A stretch of DNA of 64,000 nt from NCBI GenBank assembly GCA_024305405.1, contig JAKNDB010000087.1:4590501-4654500 (forward strand). Reading direction: 5' to 3'. Source of the DNA: Dirofilaria immitis. Its lineage: Eukaryota; Nematoda; Chromadorea; Rhabditida; Onchocercidae. Positions 1-13,127 of the stretch are shown one piece after another. Within the stretch, counting starts at the first letter, position 1; every line of letters begins with the position of its first letter. The notes beneath the pieces are model-generated. The model was not told where the DNA came from and ran no database searches. It was given only the letters and a program-made list of their open reading frames with translations. A program made the position numbers and the translations under genes.

Positions 1-187
1 CAATAGAATTTAAACTAATTTCGAATGTTTTCACATAGACGTTGATACTGATCACGAATCACTGAACTAATCAAGACTAAAAATGAGCAATAATAAGTGA
101 ACAACAGAGATTATATAATCAATGAAAAGAAAAGAGCCCTGGTAAAGTGTACATTTATGAGATACAGTTAGCAAAAGCTAATTTGAC

Positions 188-193
188 TTTATT
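188..193 (-). terminator. FoxD polyadenylation signal
   Basis: On the minus strand this reads AATAAA, about 50 bases past the FoxD stop codon. That is the usual hexamer at a usual distance, so it is the likely 3' end signal of the forkhead gene. The rest of bases 1-242 is AT-rich 3' flank with nothing else recognisable. Confidence 0.6.
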
Positions 194-242
194 ATAATAC
201 ATAAACATATATATCAATATATCAATGCTATCTTGTCCATTC

Positions 243-3200
243 TTACTTGTAAGCCATAGGACTATTATCGCTCTGCGATGATGCTATAACTTTCGCAGCT
301 ATTGTAGCAAGCAACTTTTGGTGATCAGCATTTGGCGATATACCCGTGGGAATGCATGGAAAAGGTGGCGGTGCATGCGTAGCTGGTGGCCCTACCAATG
401 TTCGTGGATTAGCAATAGGAATTCGAGATGGAAAACCTTCAGATATACGAGGCACAAGTGTTGGAAATGATAATGATGAAGCCGCTCTGATTGGTGTTAA
501 TCGAGGAAGTGATGAGACACCAGGGGTTCCAAGGAATGCAGAAGGTAGATAAGGTCCTGGGGGCAAAAATGGTGCTCCTGAATAAGCTACAGACTGATAA
601 TCCGGCTCTAACTGTTGACGCTTAAATCTGAAATTTTTTCCTTACAAAAGATCGTTAAGAGATAGTCAAATTATTCAAATGTCGAGAATAAAACAAGGAA
701 CCAAATCATCCAAACTTTGTGCAAAGCTTAATCTATTGCTATAGAAATTTGAATTTATAGTTTGAACAGAAAGGCATCTCATTGTCCTACAGTTTACTTC
801 CTAATTCACGGAATGGCGCCCATCTGTCGGCAATTAACTCTGTTCGATTTGTACAAGCACAGAAACCATTCCGCTTAAATAACATTATTTTTATACCGTA
901 ATCCCTAAATAATCATCTTACATTCTCAATAAAAATTAAGCCATTGCTTTTAAAATGTTAAGAAATATAAAGACCTTTTACGACGCCTAAGAAATGATCC
1001 GTTATCGAACATATCCTCAGCTTTCGGATCTAATGCCCAATAATTTCCTTTTCCCGGGTTTCCGGGTTCTCGCGGAATTTTGACGAAACAATCATTTAGA
1101 CTCAAATTATGCCTGATTGAATTTTGCCATGCCGGAAATTTCTCTCGATAATACTGTAAAAATCAAACTTCGTTTGTTGTGATCAACGTGAAATAAATTT
1201 TGGCGTGCTGAATTATTTCCACCTTTAAAATTATCAGGATTTCTTAATTTTAGAAATCACTGAAGATGAAAATTCGAGTAGAAATAGTAACGTATCTATG
1301 AAATACGGTACTGAATTTACTATATGATATCTATTCTATTGAATTTTTCAAATTTTAGACTTCTAAACCTCTAAGATTATTGCAGTAATCATAAAATTGA
1401 GTATTTATCAGCAATGAATGCCCACTCAGTGTATAGCTTGCATTCAAGTAAAACTGAAAATGTAAAAGCAAAGACAAACCTGAAATCGGTTAATAATAAA
1501 GTCACATATTTGCGATAAAGTTAACTTCTTATCAGGACTATTGAGAATGGCCATTGCGATTAAGGCAATGTAGGAATAAGCTGGTTTCGTTGCACCAGTC
1601 TTGCTTCGATTGCTACTGTGGTTGCTAGTATGCCTATAAAGAAATAATTCACTGTCAAATGATGTTGCATTTAAAAATATACAAATTTACGTTTTTGGAT
1701 AGATTCTTGAATTCAGAATTGTAGCTGCCAGTGTACTTCTGAAAATTCTGCCTAACAGAATCATCAATAGAAATATTTCAATCCGTTCGTATTCGAATGA
1801 AATGAAATTGAGATTTACTTTTGCAATTAGATTACTTCTGTTATTAATTAAGAATAAACGATCGCTTATAGAATACCTCGAACTGTCTTCGCACTGGCCC
1901 TCATCATCTGAGCTAAAACTAAGTGGTTCGTGATATATTTCCAAACTCGAGCCAGGTCGGTTAGCATCTTTAGCAAAATTGATTGACCATTTTGGAGATG
2001 CTGAACCTTCCTAAATGCAGATTAAATTTCAACAAGTTTTTTTGCAAAAAAAGAATAAAATATTTTATTCAGCGAATCTTATCGCCATAATTTCAGGTTC
2101 AATTTTTTCAAACGAAAATGCGTAAACGAATTTGAGCATAATAACATTCTTAAAAACTTTTGAATCAGAAAAAAAAACCGGTTCCTTCAATCTCTTTGAT
2201 TTGTCAGTGAAATCTGAACAAAAATTGTAAACCTGAATGGAAAAAAGTTGTGCAAATAATATAAGTAAATAGAGAGATGAAATTGTATAACGTAGAGAAA
2301 AGAGAAAAAGAAGCACACAATAGTAATTAACAAAACGGAACGCATAAATCAACTTAACAATGTTAAATGATCCATAATCAATCGATTTCTTCAATATATG
2401 AGAGATAATCATTAATAAACGCATGCTATTGCATAATAAAGCCTGTTACATAACGATATTGTTTGACACCAAAACCAACTGCTAATGCGAGAAATGTTAG
2501 CCAGATAATCTAATACTTGGAAATGGTATTTTTAATGAAAATAGCGAAGAAATGAAATTACAGTGTCCTTCTTATCATCCCTTATTTTGTTCAGAAAAGA
2601 AATAATAATGCTTCGTCTGAATTTTCTTTAGCATAGTCTAAAATTCTTCACAGTTTTCTTCAACGAAGTATTATTCTCTTCAGGCATACGAACAAAATAT
2701 TAGCTATTATTTAAAGAAATTCCCCGAAGCGTTTAAAATTCAATTAAAACAAATTTTACAAGATTATTAAATTCAAAATTTTGGTATAAAAAGAATGTTA
2801 ATCATATTGCTAAAGAGATATACATAGTAATTAAAAAGGTTTTTAAGGAAACAATTTTTTCTGCAGAAAAGATTTTCGTTTCGCTTCAACTAAGAAATTG
2901 TCAACTAGTTGATTAATTGAAGATCAATGAGAAACCATTTTTAATTTACTTTGTGATAAACTGATAAAGTTTTTTTTTTTCAAAATACAAACCAATTACT
3001 TGGCACAATAATTATTCATATTTAATAAAATTTCAGCATATTCCAAATTTAAGAGAGAGACATAATAATGAAATAAGTTGTATAGAATGATTGAATTAGT
3101 ATATTAGTAAGTAATATAGTATATTGACAAACAATCATTGATTACTTACCGATCTAGAAGATCTGATGATATCGTTTTCTCATCATTATAAGCATTTCTA

Positions 3201-4610
3201 CTGCTGGAAATTCCTTCCTGATTTGTTGATTTAGAATATCTCGTACATTTTGTATTACAGCTTGTCTGAGGAATCTAAAATAGTAAAGATCAGAAATCCT
3301 AAAAATTAATAGAGACACTAGAAAAAATTTCAAAGTGCATCAAATAACATTTTACTTGTCAAGAGCATCATGCAAAATTTCAATTAAGCAAAAGATTGAA
3401 CAAATGACTGAAATCAGAAAAAGAAATAGATTATTTATGACCTATGAAAATTACCTATATGTAAAACATGTAAATGATATAAGCAGCCATTTTCATGAAG
3501 GGAATGACAATATAACTTCTAGAGAGATTTGTCTATTTCAATTTTGATAATCCTCTCTAATCATCAGGGATAATTGTAATGCAAGTATGGAGCTGTTGAA
3601 GCAATACGGTAGAAAATTATTCTAAGCAGAAAATATACATACGCTCATTAAGACAGCATAAGTGGCTGCACAGCTATTCGTTAGCAGTTTATAAACGCAA
3701 ACTATTTAGCATCGCAGCTGTACTGCGGTAGTGAATAACTAGATAAAAAATCTATCATTGCTCAGTACTATTCTTGCCTTTTGAACTAGGAGCAGAAAAT
3801 TTTAGATTCGAGAATAGTTGATATTTTTTGAAATCTTTTGGTTTAATTTCGAATTGAACAAAAGAAATCAATTTTACGAATTTTCATCCAAGCTTATTTT
3901 GTCTAAATTTTTTTGCTAATTCTTTTCTTTCTAATAGCTGGAAAAATTAGACGAAAAACACAATGATTGTTTGAAGATTTGAATTAAAATTATTTAATTT
4001 ATTATTTATAAAATGAAGGAGATATTGGGTTGAGAATTTATCTTCATTAATCTAATAATTTGTTAAAACTGAATTTTACTTCTAAACATACATCGACTTT
4101 ATTGCTTATATGCTTTTCCAGAAAAAAATTGTTATCGATTAAGTGCGATGATTGTGATTTTGAACCTTGAACAGGAGTTTCATTATTGCTAGTATTATTT
4201 AATGATGAACTTTCTGGTCGATCTGGACTCTCACTTGCCTGGAAATTTCGTAGATAAAGTGGGAAGAATAAAACATAATTATCATCAAATCTTCAATGAT
4301 TTTTGTTCCCATATAAGTAACTTTATCATAACTCAAAAAAATAAAATAATCGATCTCATATTCCTATATCATTTTAATGAATATATCATTAATATATCTC
4401 AATCTGCGAAATACTTTAGAAAAACTGAAATTAATCGAATGTTTTGCTCACCCTCAAAACTTTACTGTTTGATTGTTTGCATTTATTTGTATTACTAACA
4501 CAGGCATTGCTGTTACAACTTTCATTAGGACTTTTGCGCCGTATAGTATCATCGTTTTCCACTTGGCCACACAATATTGCTTCCATCGAAAAACGCATCT
4601 TCGCACTCAT
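243..4610 (-). CDS. unc-130: FoxD/UNC-130 forkhead transcription factor
   Basis: Sequence-specific nuclear transcription factor; the C. elegans FoxD protein UNC-130 patterns dorsoventral guidance cues and sensory neuron fates. Minus-strand exons: 4610-4452, 4238-4092, 3274-3150, 2010-1877, 1633-1480, 1153-975, 627-243. The forkhead domain is split over exons 5-7: [20 protein letters not shown], then [18 protein letters not shown] and [18 protein letters not shown], then the RRRKRFKR tail. The N-terminus carries FSMEAIL at residues 8-14, like an eh1 (Groucho-binding) motif. An acidic stretch ([12 protein letters not shown]) precedes the domain; the C-terminal exon is Pro/Ala/Ser rich. The first ATG follows an in-frame TGA. 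Exon 3 ends in phase 2 but exon 4 must start in phase 0; one extra G at the exon 4 acceptor (2010/2011) would join them and give 427 residues, otherwise a short exon is hidden between them. The canonical KPPYSY motif reads KPAYSY. Confidence 0.9.
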
Positions 4611-6657
4611 GCATAGATATCATACACCTAGTTATATAAAACTTTAGTAAAAGTTTTTATGAACTTGTGAGAAAGTCTTCGAATAATAATCTCGGTAAGT
4701 AAAATAAATAGAAAATATTAACAATGCACATCACTTATCAGTTCATGCTGTCTATTGAACTTTTTGTTTTTTAATCATTATGATAATCAGGTAATATCAA
4801 ATTGAATAACATTTTACTTTTGGACGATCTTGGATTGTTTTGAATGAAATTAAATCAGAGAACATGATTAATTTATTCTTAACTTCCTCTATCTATCCAC
4901 TTTTACCGCATCTTTTAGCAAAACAACATTTTTTGACAGTGCTATAAAATAAGTTTATGAGTTTCTTAATTATACTCTCAGAAGTTTACTTTCATGAATG
5001 TTTATTCAAAATGTTTACAATAATAAATTATTAGAGAAAGAAGTGTAACTATTCTTACACAAAATGGTAAAAATAAGAAGCAACCTGTTAGTTTGAAATG
5101 GCGAAAAGAGGAAGCAGAAGAGAAGGAACGTGCTTTATCTTTGTGATTGGATTATTCTGATAAGGACAACTTTTTGTAAACAGTGCAAACAAACATGAAT
5201 GGTCTTTTGTTGATTTATATCACACTGCAAAAAGTAATCGAAGGTCAAAAAGGGTCTATTAGATTGTAAGCTATCTTCCACATTATTCATATCATTTTTA
5301 ACCTTAGAAACATTGCAGCAAATCCTCTTCCTTTAATAAATGTCAATCACAAAATCTAATCTACATTCTCAAAGTACATAGGATATTCAGCGCTACATCG
5401 ATAGTAGTCTTATTTAGATTTACTAATTGCTCATGATCACCGTTTGTTTATTCCAATTCAAATTAAGCTAAGTAATTAATAAAGTGAACGAATTTAAAGA
5501 AATTATATTTTTATTATTGCAAGCAATCTGTGATAAAATGCAAGACATTTCCAAAAATCTGATAGAGAAAAAAAAAGTGATGAATTTTATTCCATTTCCA
5601 TACTAAAGACAAAACCTATAGATATAAGAATCTGAAGAAGGAAGGGAAAATTTCTTGTAAAATCTTCAAAAATTTCATTTTTATGCTTTCTAGCATGCGT
5701 TTTTATGAGCAAATAAATAATCAAGGGAATTATTTGAAAAGACGATTTCGGAAGGAAAGTAAATAAAGATATTAGTCAATTTTTCCAAACATTTTCTAAT
5801 CAGAATTATTTTGTAATTAATACGAAGCTGTAGTAAATAATTGCTTGCATTTACGATTAAAATTTTGTAACTCGCATAGGTAATGCTTCGTATGATTAGT
5901 ATTTCTGATATTTTCATCTGTTTTGACTGTAAACTACAACATTGCATGGAAACTTCCCGCATAATCAATAGGACTAACATTCAGAAAAGCAGTGAGAAGT
6001 GGAATCTATTAGTACATAAACATTTGCCCTTTGCGTCAAATTCTTTATATTTCTCTAATGATTCAAAACAATACTGGAAACAAGGCTATAGCTAGAAAAT
6101 TTTTACAAGTTGAAATAGAAATAAGATTATAAAATTATATTATGAACATAGTATTTTGTGAAAAATTATCACTCAGTAGTAAATGTTCTACAAAATAATT
6201 ACTTTTATGGTTCATTGGGAAAGACTAAACACTTCTATTACATTTCCAATAGTCTAAACAACCATTATTCCTATTTCAATTCGTTTTTAAAAATAGAAAA
6301 CATTTGCAAAAAAAAAAAAAGAAGCAACAAGCAAGTGAATTAAAACATCATTGTCGTCGGAAAGACAAAAGAAATAAGATAGCTGATAAATGTTTGATCG
6401 TTTTGAAATAGTAAAAAAAATTTTCAAATATTTTTCGGGCAAACAAAAAGCAAGAAATAAAAACAAAAAATTAGTATTAAATAAAATACTAAAAATTTTA
6501 AATAATTGTATTCCTAATATCAAAGATTTCTTCATTTCATATTTCCCTATTATCGTACGGTGATTAGTCACAATAATTATTAATACTGCTACTGTTGAAC
6601 TTATCTTTTCATCACTTTTGAAGATAATTAACAATGTCAGACAAAATCACACAAGTC

Positions 6658-6727
6658 CAAATATATATCGATATCTATATATCTATCGATATATAGATAT
6701 ATATAGAGAGAAGGAGAAAGAGATAGG
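6658..6727. repeat. TA/GATA simple repeat with self-complementary core
   Basis: Runs of ATATAT, CGATAT and TATCGA units form a largely self-complementary stretch, followed by a GA-rich tail (AGAGAGAAGGAGAAAGAGATA). It is simple-sequence DNA with no coding content. Confidence 0.6.
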
Positions 6728-7048
6728 GAGGTTCAAAAGTTTTTAAGGTATTTATTTTCTACGACCTCAAATTCTGTAAGTTTCTACAAAATTGCTACTG
6801 TGGTTGAAGTCTAAGGCAAATGATGCTATATATCATCTCTATATCTTCTTGTCACCAACAATAACTATCTTTGATTAAAACAATCAATATTGCTATATGC
6901 ATCACTTCATCCCGAAGTGGTTCTTCCTCTAAACGGATTCTGCTACAGACTTTTTTCACTTCTCTAAAAATATTTATGAAAGCATAAAAACATCTACAGT
7001 TATAAAATGAACAATCCTAAGCAGACACACCCAAATACATATCTGATT

Positions 7049-7192
7049 GACATACACGTACACACACACATACATACATGTTGATACACGCACATACATA
7101 CACACATATATATATATACTTGCAGACAGACACAACATTAATATGCATACACAGACACACACATACATATATTTTATACATATACATACAAC
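7049..7192. repeat. CA-rich microsatellite
   Basis: An imperfect run of ACAC, ATAC and CATA units with a TATATA core. It produces cysteine/valine/tyrosine-rich open frames on the minus strand and histidine/threonine-rich ones on the plus strand. These are artefacts of the repeat, not genes. Confidence 0.8.
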
Positions 7193-8192
7193 GACATGGT
7201 TTACATTTTGACAGCCAGCCAGCATGCCTTGTCATAGAACAGGAGGCGAATACTTCAACACCAAAACTCCGCCTCTTACTATGATTGGCTTAGAACAGTT
7301 TCAGTGTTATTGAATTTATATGTGTTATTCGTTACGCTGAGGATCCGATTACAATACATGAATTTGGATGAATTTATGAAGCGATGATGCAAGAAGAAAT
7401 CATCACACGCTTAACTGACTCAACGTACGCTGCAATACAACGTGCGTGCTTCTTTACATCGTCATCTTTATGAGCAAGTACGCCAATTGTTCTGATTTCA
7501 AACATTTTATTGATCCCTTTCTCAAATGTCATGAATTAAATAATGTACAGTAACGCATGTCTCATTATCCTGACGTAAAACACCTCATTCTCTTTTGTTA
7601 TTGATCTTAGTGAGAATACATGATTGCCGACAAATCCCTCCTCGTAATGCATTAAAAAAGTGGCTATGATAATTATTTGCTCTTGTCCAGATCAAATATT
7701 TCATGATATTACGGTAAATTTTATTTGAGAATTTGAATAAAAGGGATAGATAGTCCACCATGTTCATATGTTTTTATGAAAATATTTTGCTATTGTTCAA
7801 TATTATACTATCGTTTAATAGATAAATTATCCGGGTATAATGAATTTGTTTATGTTACTTCTTCTGTCATCATCGACAGACTACTGTGGATAATAAATCG
7901 AAAGGCTGAATGACGACACTTCCAAAGTTAATCATTTAAATTATTTTTATTACAAATTTCATAATGTTTTGAATAAACGGTATGCATTTTTATCCGTATG
8001 CATTAATAATTTAACATTAGTAGTAGATAAAATTTATCATCTTAAATATTACACACATACTGTTAACTATTTGACTTATATAATGCTAAGTAAGATTAAA
8101 TATACCATAAGATGAATAATGAATATATGCCGATACATAGGAAGTGATTGATTCGAGATATCTGCATTATCTTTCTGAGCCCATTTCATTTC

Positions 8193-8227
8193 ATTTCATA
8201 TTGATTTAATTTAAATCAATATGAAAT
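8193..8227. repeat. Perfect inverted repeat, 17-base arms
   Basis: The left arm starts ATTTCATATTG and the right arm ends CAATATGAAAT. The arms are exactly complementary over 17 bases with a single T between them, so the strand can fold into a near-loopless hairpin or cruciform. There is no adjacent gene and no flanking target duplication. Confidence 0.75.
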
Positions 8228-11200
8228 CACTTTCTCTTTAATTTAATAAATTATAATTTTTGGTTTCAGTGTTTTGATGAATATATATGTGAGGACTGCA
8301 TTATAAAGAAAGAAATATGAACATATCAATATTAAGCAGATATAGATGCAATCAATTAAGGTGACATTTATCTGAATTCTTTGAATTTAATAGTTAATAG
8401 ATACAGCGATAAAATATGATTCCACTATTATAAAGGAATGCGAAAAAAAAAAAACGTTTGCATTTCCAAAAACTTCATTCTTTAGCTATCGTTAGCACTG
8501 CATTTCGAAGATTCGAATTACAAATCAAAACTTGAAGTGTTTCAAATATTTTTAAACACAGGAAAGCTAAAATATTTTATTCAACTAACTATTAAATATT
8601 CCGTGAATATAATAGAATGATCTTATTATTGTTACTTCGATATTTTATTTGAAAAAATACTATGATGACAACGATCCAAGATTTCCAATATGACGATCAT
8701 TTTTGTGAAATAAAAAATAAAATTTTTGTTTGAACCTGAACCGAAAGAAAAAGATTGATAGGTTTGGATAAGCAAAAAATTAAATTTCAAAAATTAACTT
8801 CAATAATTTATCGGAATATCAATACATTTTATTCATTCTAACAGGACAAGCTTAATTTTATCACCCGATATTAGTGTAACTGGTTTGAGGGGCGCTCACG
8901 ATCAATCTCTTTTGAACCGCTCTAATACTAATTTGTCTCGATATTCGCTTTCGCCTTATCTCAACTGTTCTTCATTAATCATTAGATACCGACATGCATC
9001 TATCTACTCATCCGCCTACCTATTCCACCCACAATATACATGCGAAAAGATTAACGGAGTTATTTATACAAATGGTACTAACGTTAATTCGAAATGGATA
9101 TTAACTAATACTATTTCATGTAGATATCTCTCTCTATCGATCCATTTATCCTTACCCAATCCGATAATAAAAGAAATGCAACTTCCGACTCTTCCCACGC
9201 AATCGGAGTAGACACTGTGGCGCTGAATTTGAACATAATTAATTTAAATTTAGTTAAATTACCGACTTGGTTATCGACGAGGAAATTTAATGGCAATTAA
9301 ACAAGCCGTTTGCTATAAAAATAGCAAATGCATTTCAAAGAAAGCCAAAAATTTCGAACTTTTCAGAGATTTTCATTTTGATTTTCGGGACATTAAAAAT
9401 TATTTAAAGTGATCACTGGAACAGTGCATTTCTCTCGAGGAAAACATTTTATGTTTGATGCATTGTATAGTTAATCGAAATCTTTATAACAAAGTCAAGA
9501 AATATCGAATCGGGATTTTAGTTATTCAGAGCTTCAGCAAATTATGCAAATCAGAAAACTTGGACTAAATATACAAATTATCTTTCTGGTACCAGCTCAA
9601 AATTTTGATAATTGAATTAAATATATTTCATAGATGTGACGATAATAAGGCATCAATTAACTGTGCTTGATGAAATGACTTGGAAAAATGAAGCAACATA
9701 AATGTTGATTGATTATAAATCAGTTTTTCATATTTTTATATCAATTCACACATAAAGTAGCAGCAGGTAATATCGTAGCAGTAATTCCGATTTGATTGTA
9801 TCTCACACTTCATCTCATCAAATAGTATCATCTAATGCTTGATGGGTGCTAATCCGGAAAGATATAAGGAGAGTAATGATAGTATTTGATGTAATCGCAT
9901 TGTTTCTGATGTACTGTTCCTTATTACTGTCATAGTTGCGTCATTTAGTTGCGATTCTTCACCATTATTGGTGCACTGTATTTTTCCTCCAATTAAAGAA
10001 AGTCCGATTCTATTTCTTATCAATGAAAATATGAAGAGGCAAACAAAACAGGGAATCAAAGAGACGGTCGACTTTGTTTGTGAGTGTATATTATCAGTTT
10101 GGAAGATTTTCTGAATACATTTATTGCTGATCTATCTATATGTAGATGAATTGAGGGAAGAGAGGGAGAGAATATGAGAAGTTTTGAATTAATTGTACCT
10201 CTTTCTTTTATTTCTTCCATCTTACCCTTTGTCGGAATGGAAAGCCGGTCCTCCAAGATCTTATAAGTAAAAATTATTTGTTAACGAATAATTAATGGAT
10301 GATATGTATGGACCATCTAATTTACCCATTAATAATTACACTACAAAAGGTCAATGATGCGATTATTACAAAGAAATCATCTAACTTGTTTCAAATCGAA
10401 AGTTAAATAATCATAATGATCACTAGAAACACTTACTGAAAATATCCAAGCTCAACTGTATGCACGATTGCATTCATTTATTTGCATATCTCATGCTCTG
10501 ATAATTATATTTTACTAATTAATTCAAGTTGAATAGAAAGCAATGATTTTTGATAGCTTTGGTAATACTATTACAATTAACAATATTGTCAATCATCATC
10601 GTTATATTAATATGGGCAATTTAAGGACAGGTGTTGAAGCTAAAATTAGCTATTAGCTTTTCAACCTGCTCTATTTACTGATCCATGAGGAGAATGAAAT
10701 ATAAATTCTTATTAAATTAACCAGTAGTCATATGTTTATGTGAAATCGATTCGAGAATTTTAAGCTCTGAAATTGATCATCACTTCATTTCTATTGCAGC
10801 ATATATTCACATACACAGATACATATATGAATCAAAATCCATCTGCACTGTCTGCTGGTTTGCTTTTGCCTTTTGAAAGTTTATTTTCCAAGTCTAACAT
10901 TTAAAAAACGAAAGGATAAATTTCTGTGCTATTTCTGTGATATTAAGATGAGACCGATGTATTTTGCTTACTGCCAGTATCCCTTTTCCCTCTAACAAAA
11001 GGTATTTATAACTGGTCATTTTTAACCAAAATTGATTTCTAGAGTAATATTTTTCTAGTGATTTCTAGAAAGAGAACTATTTCAAAATTTCTACCTTATA
11101 TAATACACTTATATATAGAATACTAGTATGTTTCCTAATTATTGTAATTCCGAGTATTTGTCTAGAAAGAAATTACCAATTAAGAAAAGAAATTATTTAA

Positions 11201-13102
11201 ATTTTACTAAATTTTAAAAAACGATCAATTATTTGAATTGAAAACAGGGAACGATAGGAATGGTAAAAGGTTTTAATTGATATCAAAAAATGCCTGATGT
11301 TTTTAGGCTTCATTGAGCACGACATATACAGGTGAAATTATTTTTATTTGTAAGTATCTCCCACAGATTACGGTAATACTGAGTAATAATTGTTTTTAGG
11401 ATTAATTGTATCTTTATTGAACCACTATGGAAATAAGCTGGAAGCAATCACAAACCGGAAATAGTGATCATGCAATAATAATGCGATATTTTCGCTTCCT
11501 CGATAACTGAGCTTAACTGGTTGAAGTGAAAGGAGTTCTTTTGATTCTCTTGTAACAATGGAATACCAAAATGTGACGTCGGACTGACGCTAATTAAAGG
11601 CTTTTAAAGTTTATTGGTTCGATCTTTCTGTTCAAATAATAAAACTTTGTTGACATTTGTGCTTCGATCTAACATTTTAGAATTCAGAATTTTCTTATAC
11701 TATCAAGACTTTATATCTAAGAACTAATGTATTTCTCGAGAATTTACGCTGAATAATGCTTAATAATTAAAAGCGAATTGCAGACAAAATTCGCTCTTCA
11801 TATTCATAATTCAGCATATGATAAATTAGTATCGCAAGTGGAAATGGTAAATCTGAATTATTGGTTGAAATATTGATTAAAATTTAATTCGTTTCAAAAT
11901 CTTATGAAGAATTAAAAAATTTTTGCTGTCTCTATTTTATTTAAAGCCAGTTTAAAAATAAAACTTTCGATCACGAACATTTGAAAATTTTGGTAAACTG
12001 AAAATTTGTAGCGAATGTCTTCCACATTCTTAAAAATTGAATTTTAATCATAGTATTAGCAGAGGCTTAAAGTCCTTTGAAGTAATATAAAGAGAAATGA
12101 ATAAAAAGGAAAAAAATGCTTAGTACTTGGAAAAACTGAATAGTAAACAAGAGATTCATAAATTTTTCAAATGATGAGAAGAATTTGTCGCAAAAACCAA
12201 TGACAAAACACTTGGAAAAGCGAAAAATAATTTGAAAATCTTCTTTAAATTAGAAAAGAATTATGAAAATAATGGCATTCAGATCACAGGAACTTAGTTC
12301 GATTCACTGCAGTAGTTCAATCAGTAAATGCACAATCCTTTCGAGATATTTTCAGCATCCAAATTTGATGACATAGCATTATCAGTTTTGAAACTTTAAA
12401 AAGCAGAAAATGTTAAACGTAAAGAAAGAAGAGAGGACAAAAGAGTGCAGTGGAATGGATAAGGTATGTGATTAAATCTTACTGTTTCGAAAAGTAGATG
12501 GAGAAAGTTAGAAAAGGAAAAAGTTTAAAAACTGAAATAGTAATTAATAATTAATAGAATTGGCTACATAATTTGTATACTACCGCACATTAATTCAGCG
12601 AAGCTATCAGTGCTTATTTTTTCAGAATAACCAATAAAAATAATATTGATGATACTAAGATCTTCTAGATAATCATTCTACTGTAAATTATCAGACAATC
12701 TTATTTCATCTTTTAAAAAGTATTGCGTTGAAGTTTTCAAATACTCCACGTGTTTACTTCATTATTATAGCTACCGAAAAGAGACGAAGTAATTTGTTTT
12801 CTACCCTCTAATCCTTCCTTTCGCTTTCACTTTTCCACTATAATCCTATAAGCAAAGTATATTCCCTTAACCCTATTTAAGTACCCTTCCGCAAATCCTT
12901 CCGAGAAAAGCAACATGGTGTATTTTTTAATGATTTCAAGTACCCTGCTACAATCCTCACATTCATTTTTTAATGATTAAGGAATGATCGTGGTTCATTT
13001 AATTTAAGATATCTTATAATTTTCAATTGAAGAAATAAAAATAGAAGACAGATAAGGGTCACATCATATCACTATCACTACTTCGATGTGATGTAGAAAT
13101 TA

Positions 13103-13127
13103 TGCAAGGAATATGATATTCCTTGCA
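13103..13127. repeat. Perfect inverted repeat, 12-base arms
   Basis: TGCAAGGAATAT and its complement ATATTCCTTGCA are separated by one G. It is a short palindrome inside the gene desert, richer in G+C than its surroundings. Function unknown. Confidence 0.6.

Noticed and set aside
2065..2424. 119-codon minus-strand open frame inside the FoxD gene
   Set aside because: Low-complexity hydrophobic translation of AT-rich intron DNA. It does not join the neighbouring FoxD exons in phase.
6974..7284. Overlapping open frames on both strands with Cys/Val/Tyr or His/Thr repeats
   Set aside because: They are produced by the CA/TA microsatellite and have no splice sites, start context or family.
8885..9211. 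108-codon plus-strand open frame in the desert
   Set aside because: Unusually long for the background, but Ser/Tyr-rich with no domain, and the minus strand is also partly open. Kept only as a composition island.
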